Assembly (NCBI GenBank): GCA_028282685.1
Contig: JANQHK010000121.1
Coordinates: 1-43,022, forward strand
DNA length: 43,022 nt
Direction: 5' to 3'
From: Phycisphaeraceae bacterium
GTDB lineage: Bacteria; Planctomycetota; Phycisphaerae; Phycisphaerales; Zrk34
Of this stretch, positions 26,724 through 33,096 are shown in pieces. Under the pieces are notes generated by a model. The model saw only the letters and a program-made list of their open reading frames with translations. It was not told where the DNA came from and did not search any database. Position numbers and translations under genes: made by a program. The stretch's first letter is position 1; every line of letters starts with the position of its first letter.

Positions 26724-27299
26724 TCATTCAAGAATCAACCTTCGATGCACCGACTTCAGTGATTTATCCTTGCTTCTCCCTCTGTCTAATATCTGCTGCA
26801 ACATACGTGATGCATGAACCTCACGAATAAGTATTCCTATTAATTGACTCCATTCTTTTTCCGTGGGCTCTTCTGATTCTTGGATGAGCATAAAGTCAAA
26901 ATAAGCACCATGTCGTATCAGACGCGGCGGCAATGATGATTTACCATAACCACCAATAGCAATCCCATAACGCAAGTAGGGATGAACGTGCTTGTGAGTC
27001 GCCGCTTTTGCACTATAAGTGAGCGCGTCATGTGTGGTGATACTGGCCCACTTGCACTCAATAATCACTCTTGGTATCCAGTCCCCAGAATCAGCCACTT
27101 CACATATCGACAGATCGGTTTGATATGCCCTAGTGTTGATTTTGGGATTTCCTTGGTTTGTATATTGTGCTATTTCATATGCATACGTAAGACGCTTTCC
27201 CGTTTCCACATTAACTTTCAAGCCATTCACCGACAGCGTATCCAAGTCCCTTTTGAGACGAGGCAACAACAACTCGACCCATTGTTTTTCTGATGGCAT
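26724..27299 (-). CDS. Stand-alone PD-(D/E)XK-type nuclease, AT-rich, probably acquired
   Basis: A 191-residue protein with the core of a PD-(D/E)XK nuclease: TD at residues 61-62 followed by a strand and IIECKW at 79-84, giving candidate metal/catalytic residues Asp62, Glu81 and Lys83. The following helix-strand (AAATHKHVHPYLRYGIAIGG) fits the fold. There is no fused helicase or methylase domain and no partner gene. Base composition is visibly more AT-rich than its neighbours. It lies between inverted 27-bp repeats, so transfer as a unit is likely. ATG 27299 is preferred because GGAG lies 6 bp upstream; ATG 27311 is in frame. It may be a defence or mobile-element nuclease; the target is unknown. 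Confidence 0.8.
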   Translation of the reverse strand: MPSEKQWVELLLPRLKRDLDTLSVNGLKVNVETGKRLTYAYEIAQYTNQGNPKINTRAYQTDLSICEVADSGDWIPRVIIECKWASITTHDALTYSAKAATHKHVHPYLRYGIAIGGYGKSSLPPRLIRHGAYFDFMLIQESEEPTEKEWSQLIGILIREVHASRMLQQILDRGRSKDKSLKSVHRRLILE

Positions 27300-27353
27300 G
27301 TTTATCTCCATTCAGCAAAAACAATTTACATCCCACAATACAATGGCTACCCA

Positions 27354-27380
27354 CTGGATTCCCGCCTGCGCGGGAATGAC
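27354..27380 (-). repeat. REP-like palindrome, right copy
   Basis: The inverted partner of the 26617-26643 element, with one base difference. It lies 55 bp upstream of the nuclease start. Confidence 0.85.
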
Positions 27381-27391
27381 GAAGCATTGAT

Positions 27392-27417
27392 CCGGACCTT
27401 CGCGGACTCAGGTCCGG
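27392..27417 (-). repeat. Hairpin downstream of ubiD-like gene
   Basis: CCGGACCT and AGGTCCGG form a perfect 8-bp stem with a 10-base loop. It follows the gene end in sense orientation after AAGC. A related element lies downstream of the 643-aa gene. Confidence 0.65.
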
Positions 27418-27422
27418 CTTGA

Positions 27423-27443
27423 TTACTTCTGACTTCTTACTTC
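27423..27443 (-). repeat. 7-bp repeats spanning the ubiD-like stop codon
   Basis: Three heptamers on the minus strand (GAAGTAA, GAAGTCA, GAAGTAA). The first includes the last Lys codon and the TAA stop, so the array forms the 3' end of the gene itself. Confidence 0.7.
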
Positions 27444-29086
27444 AAACCATACTCTCCCCAGCGTTGCGTCACCTGCTCCTTGATCTGCTCGCACATCTTT
27501 AAATACGGCGGGTAGTCGCGGACGGGGTGTCCGCCGACTTCTTCGCCGGGGATTTTCGCCGTGGCGTCGAAGCCGATCTTCATCCCCGCGCCCAGATGCG
27601 GGGCCGCGTGGTCGAGAATGTCCAGCGGGCCGTGCACCAGTTCGATATCGCGCCCGGGGTCGCAATGGGCGCAGAGGCGGAAGAGCACCGCTTCGTGATC
27701 GTGCACATCCACATCGTCGTCGACGACGATGAGCATTTTCGTCCACGCCATCTGCCCCGCCCCCCAAATCGCGTGCATGACCCGCCTGGCCTGGAGCGGA
27801 TATTCCTTGCGAATCTTGAGGAACGCGCAGTTGTGGAACGCGCCGAACATTGGCAGGTCGTAATCGAGGACATCGGGCACAAGCGTGCGCAGCAGCGGCA
27901 GAAAGACGCGCTCGGTCGCCTTGCCGAGGTAATAGTCTTCCTGGGGCGGCGGGCCGACGATCGTCGCCGGGTAGATCGGATCGCGCCGGTGCGTGATCGC
28001 CTGGACCGTGAAGACGGGGTAGGTATCGGGCAGGGAGTAAAAGCCGGTATGATCGCCGAACGGTCCTTCCAGAACCGTGCCCTCGCCGAGATCAAATTTC
28101 GGATTTCGGATTTCGGATTTCGGATTTCCCGCCGGCAGCGCCTGCGTGGAGACGACTCCTTCGATGACGATCTCCGCGTTGGCCGGAACGTGCATGTCGA
28201 TGGTCTTGCAGGGGACCAGCTCGATGGCGCGGTCATTGAGAAACCCGGCGAAAAGCAGTTCGCTGATGCCCGGCGGCAGCGGCGCCGTGGCGGCATACGG
28301 CAACACCGATTCGCCTCCGAGCGCAATCGCCAGCGGCATCTCGCCCCGCTGCTTCCAGGCGCGCCAGTGACGGGCACCATCGTGGTGCACGTGCCAGTGC
28401 ATGGCGGTGGTGTTGCGCGAGAGCAGTTGCGCGCGGTACATGCCGATGTTGCGGCTGGGGCGCGGGCCCTTGCGCCCGGCGTCGTCCGGATGGATCGTGT
28501 ACATCTGCCCGAAGGTGATGTACCGGCCGTCGCCTGCATTGGGCGAGAGGTTCGGCCAGCCAACGGCCTGCAGATCGCCATCGAGCGGCCAACACTTGAT
28601 GATGGGCAGGTCGAACAGGTTGACCTCGTTGCCGGTGCGCACCACCTGCTGGCACGGGCCGCTGCCGACGACCTTCGGAGCAAACGAAGCGATTTTCGCC
28701 AGCTCCAGCCCCTTCTTCATTTTGTCCATCAGTCCCGCGGGCAGCTCGGGCTTGAGCAGGGCTTCGATTTTCCCCGCCAGCGCGGCGAACCCCCCGTCGG
28801 TGCAACCCAGCGCCATTTCCATGCGGCGGTAGCTGCCGAAGACGTTCATCGCCAACGGCATGGCCGAGTCATTCACATTTTCAAATAACAGTGCCTTGCC
28901 GCCGAGTTGATGGTGATGCGGATCGGTGATCGCGGCGGCATCGCTGAGCGCGGGCGCGGGCGACTTGCTGATGCGATCGGTAATTTCGGCCGCTTCGAGA
29001 ATGGGCGAAATCGGCGCGGCGATGCGGTGCAACTCGCCGGCGGCGTCAAGGGCATCGAGAAAATCACGCAGTGTGGAGTAAGCCAT
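27437..29086 (-). CDS. UbiD-family prenylated-FMN decarboxylase
   Basis: A 549-residue member of the UbiD family, which reversibly decarboxylates aromatic or unsaturated acids using prenylated FMN. The middle has the cofactor/substrate region (NIGMYRAQLLSRNTTAMHWH, then ELLFAGFLNDRAIELVPCKT). GPFGDHTGFYS and the C-terminal dimer region follow. Family substrates include 4-hydroxy-3-polyprenylbenzoate (ubiquinone or menaquinone routes). An in-frame insertion, residues 321-332 (NPKSEIRNPKFD), is encoded by a heptamer array and falls in a surface-type loop just before the GPFGDHTG motif. No UbiX is adjacent. The start has no clear ribosome site. Confidence 0.92.
   Translation of the reverse strand: MAYSTLRDFLDALDAAGELHRIAAPISPILEAAEITDRISKSPAPALSDAAAITDPHHHQLGGKALLFENVNDSAMPLAMNVFGSYRRMEMALGCTDGGFAALAGKIEALLKPELPAGLMDKMKKGLELAKIASFAPKVVGSGPCQQVVRTGNEVNLFDLPIIKCWPLDGDLQAVGWPNLSPNAGDGRYITFGQMYTIHPDDAGRKGPRPSRNIGMYRAQLLSRNTTAMHWHVHHDGARHWRAWKQRGEMPLAIALGGESVLPYAATAPLPPGISELLFAGFLNDRAIELVPCKTIDMHVPANAEIVIEGVVSTQALPAGNPKSEIRNPKFDLGEGTVLEGPFGDHTGFYSLPDTYPVFTVQAITHRRDPIYPATIVGPPPQEDYYLGKATERVFLPLLRTLVPDVLDYDLPMFGAFHNCAFLKIRKEYPLQARRVMHAIWGAGQMAWTKMLIVVDDDVDVHDHEAVLFRLCAHCDPGRDIELVHGPLDILDHAAPHLGAGMKIGFDATAKIPGEEVGGHPVRDYPPYLKMCEQIKEQVTQRWGEYGLK
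28096..28128 (-). repeat. 7-bp repeats inside the ubiD-like gene
   Basis: Four full and one partial copy of the heptamer GAAATCC/ATTTCGG class encode part of the residue 321-332 insertion. Confidence 0.88.
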
Positions 29087-29099
29087 GCGATTTCAACCT

Positions 29100-29128
29100 C
29101 GCGCACGGGGACCCGTGCGCTACCCGAC
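29100..29128 (+). repeat. Island-end inverted repeat, left
   Basis: The 29 bases match 26 of 29 of the reverse complement of 32445-32473. Bases 29101-29120 are also a perfect palindrome (GCGCACGGG/CCCGTGCGC). From here to 29305 I see no gene. Confidence 0.75.
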
Positions 29129-29305
29129 TGGAAAACGTGCCGTTCGCCTGGTGGCGGGGCGAGGTACAGGTGGTGGGTTCATGACAATAATCGAGTTCGC
29201 GTGAGAGAGGGTAGACATTTGCGGTTGCCCGGATGCATGGTGAAAGACATGCCCAATCAGCAAAATCACGGCTATCTCCGCCTACTGCCGACGCAGTCTC
29301 GAAAT

Positions 29306-29524
29306 TCATCTGAGTGCTACAACAAGAACGGCAACGTCAAGACAAACAATCAGCACAGCGGTGACCCAATCCACCATAGATTTCGCCTGCCGTGCCACGC
29401 CTACTGCGGCCGTGATCATGCTGATCGCAACTAGGCCGCAGGTAGCCAACCACATGTGCGGCGTCAACACCAACAAAGTGCCCCACGCCAAGATCATGCA
29501 CACAACTGCTACGATAGACATCAT
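29306..29524 (-). CDS. Small membrane protein, candidate immunity protein of effector 1
   Basis: A 72-residue protein with hydrophobic segments at about residues 3-20, 25-44 and 53-71, so two or three membrane helices. Its ATG overlaps the stop of the preceding Rhs-tip gene (ATGA), so the two are translated together. Small membrane proteins in this position commonly protect the producer from an effector, but I see no sequence motif that proves this. It is the last gene of the operon and has no visible terminator. Confidence 0.72.
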   Translation of the reverse strand: MMSIVAVVCMILAWGTLLVLTPHMWLATCGLVAISMITAAVGVARQAKSMVDWVTAVLIVCLDVAVLVVALR

Positions 29525-30477
29525 TTTGCTTGTCTTGCCGTATCGAGAACGCCAAAGTCAAATCCCGCCGCCTCAAATCCATTGCCAAGCCATGAGGTCC
29601 CATTTGGAGATACTTTTGCGGCCCAACCACCGTTGGCAGCAAAGCACGACTTCAGTATCAACAAGCCGAGTTGGCCGTCATGGAACTGTCCAGGTGAGAT
29701 ATAGCCTGCAGAACCGTCCGATGCTGGGGCCAGCCAACCTGTCATGTCATCATCCCCGCTCTTCTTTCCGCGCCACCCAGGTTTTCCAGGCGCCATGCCA
29801 TGTCCAAAATACACAAGGCCATACTGATCAAGACCATACTTGGTTGCCTGACCCGCCTTCCACGAGTCCATGAAATACCAGTCCTGGTAATCGACGTTGA
29901 AGCCCTTCTTCTGAAGTATCTGCGCCACTTTGCCAGGAGTGCTGCCCGTGAAGCCACGCGCGAAGAAATTCATCTCCCCAACGCCCACAAATACAACATT
30001 GGGAACCGAGAATGTTCTGTCCTCAGCAAGCCCCTCGTCAATGGTCTTCGGTCGAGCTTTGCCGTCCTCAACTTTGAGCCAGAGAACGAACTTGTCGGGG
30101 TCCATATTGATCTTTGGGGCAAGATCAGAAACCTTGTCGCCGCATTCTCCTGTGACAGTTGCACGCCGCTTACTATTATTTCGCACTACCTTCCACTCAA
30201 GGCCTGAGGAGTCCACGCGGACAAGTGGGTTGCTTCCGACATACTGATACAGATTCATCCCATCGGTGTATTGGGCACCAACCGAATCCCGTTGCGTGAA
30301 TTGTGTCGGCGACACATTCCGAGCCATTGACGGTTGGAGCGGTGTGCCAAGCGGGTCTCGCTGCATGAACCGGCCGGGTGCTGGATTATACATGCGGCCA
30401 CGTGCGAAGGCGTCCTGTGAGACGATTGCCAAGGCCATCAAGCTGAGGATGACTGCGATCAGGTTGGTTCTACTCAT
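29521..30477 (-). CDS. Exported Rhs-tip protein with caspase-like C-terminal domain (effector 1)
   Basis: A 318-residue protein in three parts. Residues 1-25 are a signal peptide (LIAVILSLMALAIVS, cleaved near AFA). Residues ~35-93 are only the last part of an Rhs core: GRFMQRDPLG, a second QRD, DGMNLYQYVGSNPLV and VDSSGL (the DPxGL boundary at 89-93). Residues ~94-318 are a variable domain with LVYFGHG (His226) and LLILKSCFAANGG (Cys278). Strand-His-Gly and strand-x-x-Cys, 52 residues apart, are the dyad pattern of clan CD (caspase/CHAT) cysteine peptidases. The YD-repeat shell of normal Rhs proteins is absent. AGGA lies 8 bp before the ATG at 30477. It is coupled to the membrane-protein gene downstream. 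Confidence 0.83.
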   Translation of the reverse strand: MSRTNLIAVILSLMALAIVSQDAFARGRMYNPAPGRFMQRDPLGTPLQPSMARNVSPTQFTQRDSVGAQYTDGMNLYQYVGSNPLVRVDSSGLEWKVVRNNSKRRATVTGECGDKVSDLAPKINMDPDKFVLWLKVEDGKARPKTIDEGLAEDRTFSVPNVVFVGVGEMNFFARGFTGSTPGKVAQILQKKGFNVDYQDWYFMDSWKAGQATKYGLDQYGLVYFGHGMAPGKPGWRGKKSGDDDMTGWLAPASDGSAGYISPGQFHDGQLGLLILKSCFAANGGWAAKVSPNGTSWLGNGFEAAGFDFGVLDTARQAK

Positions 30478-30585
30478 CGTCATGTTCCTTTGCGGCACTG
30501 GGCTGCATTCACCAGCCGAGATGTTGCGTGTGTGTCGGTGGCTGAGGCGGCTGCTGTGGTTCAGCACGTCGAGTCTTCTGCGTTG

Positions 30586-31035
30586 TTACTTGGTCGTATC
30601 AGTATCTTCGGACAATATATTGCGTTGCCTCCTCATGAACTTGCCCTTCGGCGAGTACCAGGTGGTTATGACCATACCATCTTCTATCAGCACCTCCGTC
30701 TGGGTGTGGACACTCCCGTTACTGTGGTACGTATACTCCGCCGTGGCGTACTGGTGGTGCCCGCTTGAGAAGTGCTTCAGCGTAATCATACGTCCCTGCT
30801 TGTCGTACAAAGCCTCGACGTATGAGCCAGAATATGCCGGGACTTCCGATGCTGGAATCTCATCAAAGACCTTGGGCGGCATGAACTTCAGCTCCGTCCG
30901 GCTGTAGAATGCGCGACGCGGAACGTTGGGCTCAGATGAGTGAACATGGCTACACCGACAGCCAGAAGAGCATCCGAAACTGATCAGTGATAGAAGAGCA
31001 ATAACGCCCAGTGAAACTGCTTGCCACATAATCAT
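30586..31035 (-). CDS. Lipoprotein partner of effector 2, YwqK/MORN-like repeats
   Basis: A 149-residue protein with a lipoprotein-type signal (VIALLSLISFGC, then Ser and further Cys). The rest has three short beta-hairpin units with aromatic-x-x-Gly turns (ALYDKQGRMITL, YTYHSNGSVHTQ, TWYSPKGKFMRR). These resemble the repeats of YwqK-type antitoxin or MORN proteins, from memory. The ATG at 31035 overlaps the stop of the effector 2 gene by ATGA. A membrane-anchored protein coupled to an exported effector fits an immunity role; this is inferred. Confidence 0.75.
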   Translation of the reverse strand: MIMWQAVSLGVIALLSLISFGCSSGCRCSHVHSSEPNVPRRAFYSRTELKFMPPKVFDEIPASEVPAYSGSYVEALYDKQGRMITLKHFSSGHHQYATAEYTYHSNGSVHTQTEVLIEDGMVITTWYSPKGKFMRRQRNILSEDTDTTK

Positions 31036-31823
31036 GGCCCCCCTGTGAAGGACTTCTTGACCACGGTCTTCTTGCCTTTCTTCAGACAACAGGCATCGAG
31101 CGCCTCTTTGCTAAACGTGCGACAGCTCCGCAGCAAAGACCACTTGCCTGCATAATTACCAGCAAATGAGTCCAAACAGTCAGTGATGTCCTTGCAAGTG
31201 GCGCACTTGCATTTCGTGCCCTTGGACGTACCAGCTTCAATCTTCTTGTCAAAGATAAGCCAATGGGTATTCTTCTTCGTTTCCCATGTCATGTCTCCAA
31301 CTTTGAGTGTGTAGCTGTGATAGGGATCCGTGGGACGACCACGATTGATCTCGCCCTCTACACCAAAAATCGCATCAAGGATCGCATTGCCGCTCACATG
31401 ATCTTTTGGCCACCACCCATAGCTCTTGGTACTTCCAATGACAATCCATTCGTGGCCGTATCTCTTGTTTCCGGCGGACGCTTTGAGGTCAGCCTCAACT
31501 CGCTTCACTATCACATTACAGGCCAGCCCCGACGGGTCTACGTAACGAATCGGCTGACTCCGCACGTACTGGTACAGATTCATGCCGTCCGCGTATTGCA
31601 GACCCGGTTGCGGCTGGGTTGGCATCGGATCGCGGGCAACGAATCCGCCGCCAGCGGCGGGGTCGGCCATGCCGACGCGCGGGGCGGTCGGGCTGTTCAT
31701 CGTGCCGTGCGGGTCGCGCTGCATGAAGCGGCCCATGCCTGCGTGGTACATAGCGAAAGAAGGTGTGGCCACGGCGGTGACGATGAATGCGGCGGCGATG
31801 ATGGCGAGGGATCGAATCTTCAT
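31032..31823 (-). CDS. Exported Rhs-tip protein with Cys-rich C-terminal domain (effector 2)
   Basis: A 263-residue protein built like effector 1. It has a signal peptide (residues 1-24, ending TPSFA), an Rhs core remnant with GRFMQRDPHG, ARDPM, DGMNLYQYVRSQP and YVDPSGL (96-100), then a different C-terminal domain. That domain has GHEWIVIG (His124), a Trp-rich strand region, a cluster CKCATCKDITDC (Cys205-216) and SCRTF (Cys234) followed by CC. A His early and a Cys-Arg-Thr-Phe late recalls circularly permuted papain-fold (NlpC/LRAT-like) peptidases, but the usual Asn before Cys is Ser here. It starts in an ATGA overlap with the gene before it and ends in one with the lipoprotein gene. Confidence 0.8.
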   Translation of the reverse strand: MKIRSLAIIAAAFIVTAVATPSFAMYHAGMGRFMQRDPHGTMNSPTAPRVGMADPAAGGGFVARDPMPTQPQPGLQYADGMNLYQYVRSQPIRYVDPSGLACNVIVKRVEADLKASAGNKRYGHEWIVIGSTKSYGWWPKDHVSGNAILDAIFGVEGEINRGRPTDPYHSYTLKVGDMTWETKKNTHWLIFDKKIEAGTSKGTKCKCATCKDITDCLDSFAGNYAGKWSLLRSCRTFSKEALDACCLKKGKKTVVKKSFTGGP

Positions 31824-32074
31824 GGCTGGCTCTGGAACGGATCAGGTTGAGGGTTATGATCGAAGGGTTGCACGTACGGCGTGGCCGGTTGCGGTACGCC
31901 GGGTGTCATGGGTTGTGGTGGTTGCCATCCGCCGATGAGGGCCAGCAAAACAACGATCAGTGTGGCTTGGATGAACTTCCGGGGGCGGGAAGATGAAGCG
32001 GGTCGATGGGTGGTAGCCGGACGCGAGTGTCTTGCCTTGCCGTTGCGTCGATTCTGTTTTCGATCCCGCCCCAT
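31820..32074 (-). CDS. Small single-pass membrane protein opening the Rhs-tip operon
   Basis: An 84-residue protein with a very basic N-terminus (residues 1-33), one membrane helix (about 35-50, ATLIVVLLALIGGW) and a Pro/Gln-rich exported tail. I recognise no family. AGGGGG lies about 5 bp before the ATG and its stop overlaps the start of effector 2 (ATGA). It is the first gene behind the 32108-32136 promoter. It might help export or anchor the effectors, which is a guess. Confidence 0.7.
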   Translation of the reverse strand: MGRDRKQNRRNGKARHSRPATTHRPASSSRPRKFIQATLIVVLLALIGGWQPPQPMTPGVPQPATPYVQPFDHNPQPDPFQSQP

Positions 32075-32107
32075 CGGTCCCCCTTCAAATGATTTAAGTC
32101 GGATCAG

Positions 32108-32136
32108 ATTATCGGGTGGCGTGGTCCGGCTGTCAA
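32108..32136 (-). promoter_or_regulatory. Near-consensus promoter of the Rhs-tip operon
   Basis: On the minus strand TTGACA, exactly 17 bp, then GATAAT. Transcription would start near 32101, leaving about 27 bases before the first ATG. This is the best sigma-70-type promoter in the window. Confidence 0.75.
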
Positions 32137-32235
32137 TTCCGGACTTTTCGATCCCGGAGAAGAATTCGTGGCGGGATTCGGGTGGTTGGATTGGATAAGC
32201 AGATAGAGGGCCAGCGCTGGCCCGATGGAGGTTCC

Positions 32236-32442
32236 ATGGCTGACGAGCAAGCAGTCATCAAGCGGATGGAGCAGTACGCCAAGGCGGCGGCGCGCAAGGT
32301 GCTGCAGAAGTTCGGCTTGGGCCAGGACGAGTTCCGGCACGAGGACATCACGCAGATGCTGTTCCTCGCGGGCTGGAAGGTGTGGAAAGACACCTGCGAC
32401 TGGGAGAAGGCCCGCCGACGCCATGGCCGTCCTCGACCATGA
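32236..32442 (+). pseudogene. Truncated sigma-70-region-2-like gene
   Basis: A 68-codon frame with an excellent ribosome site (GGAGG, 5 bp spacing). The protein is helical with HEDITQMLFLAGWKVWKD, which resembles region 2 of sigma factors, but the frame ends after RRRHGRPRP, just 2 bp before the island-end repeat at 32445. The normal continuation is absent, so it looks cut off at the island boundary. It may still be translated. The sigma assignment is tentative. Confidence 0.5.
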
Positions 32443-32444
32443 AA

Positions 32445-32473
32445 TTTCCAGTCGAGTAGCGCACGGGGACCCG
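32445..32473 (-). repeat. Island-end inverted repeat, right
   Basis: The partner of 29100-29128 in opposite orientation, 26 of 29 bases identical. It marks the end of the truncated sigma-like frame and lies 13 bp from the DoxX stop codon. Confidence 0.75.
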
Positions 32474-32486
32474 ATTGGGAAGGCAG

Positions 32487-33053
32487 TCACACCTCGTCGT
32501 TGGTCGGCGAGTGCGGTGTATTGACCAGGCGCGACGCATCCACCGGTTCCAGTTCTTTGTTGTTTTCACGCTTGCAGCCCGAACCGAACAGCCAGCGATC
32601 CACGCTGAACAGTCCCGCCCCGGTAAACACCAGCAGCAGCGCCAGCAGCGCCAAGATCACGTTGGTATGAAATGGTCCGGAACCGCTGTAGAACGCCCCG
32701 GCGCCGTACAGCGCCACCGTGAAACTGGCGAGCATACCCGCGATCAGAAAGCTACAAAGACGCCCGAGCAATCCAATAATCAACAGCGCGCCCAGAATGA
32801 TCTCCGCGTAAGGCACGATTTGACTGTACGCATTGTGAAACCCGCTCCAGTCCTCGCCGAGCATCCAGGCCGGAAGCACGGCCAGCTTGTTCATCTTCTC
32901 GACCATGCCCATGTAATTGGCGTTGAATTTTTCAACGCCGCCTTCGCCCAGCACCTTCCCCCAGCCGGCGGCAAGGAAGAATCCGCCCAGCGCCACGCGG
33001 TTGAGCAGAAGGACGAAGTCGGTCATAACGCCGCAGAAGCCGCAACATTTCAT
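32487..33053 (-). CDS. DoxX-family membrane protein
   Basis: A 188-residue protein with about four membrane helices in the DoxX pattern (LGGFFLAAGWGKVLG near the start, then YAEIILGALLIIGLLGRL, ASFTVALYGAGAF and a last helix before FSVDRWLFG). DoxX proteins are linked to quinone or thiosulfate redox systems in some organisms, but most are uncharacterised. The N-terminus MKCCGFCG has three cysteines and is unusual. ATG 33053 has AAGGAG 8 bp upstream. A TATAAT overlaps the stop codon of the gene before it, so it has its own promoter. Confidence 0.88.
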   Translation of the reverse strand: MKCCGFCGVMTDFVLLLNRVALGGFFLAAGWGKVLGEGGVEKFNANYMGMVEKMNKLAVLPAWMLGEDWSGFHNAYSQIVPYAEIILGALLIIGLLGRLCSFLIAGMLASFTVALYGAGAFYSGSGPFHTNVILALLALLLVFTGAGLFSVDRWLFGSGCKRENNKELEPVDASRLVNTPHSPTNDEV

Positions 33054-33090
33054 AGCGAGTCTCCTTACCCCAGCGGTTTCCAGATCACTT

Positions 33091-33096
33091 ATTATA
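33091..33096 (-). promoter_or_regulatory. -10 box of doxX-like gene
   Basis: A perfect TATAAT on the minus strand, overlapping the TAA stop of the metallophosphoesterase gene and 38 bp before the DoxX ATG. Confidence 0.5.

Noticed and set aside
27527-28888. 453-codon open frame on the plus strand
   Set aside because: It is antisense to the UbiD-family gene and has shadow-type composition.
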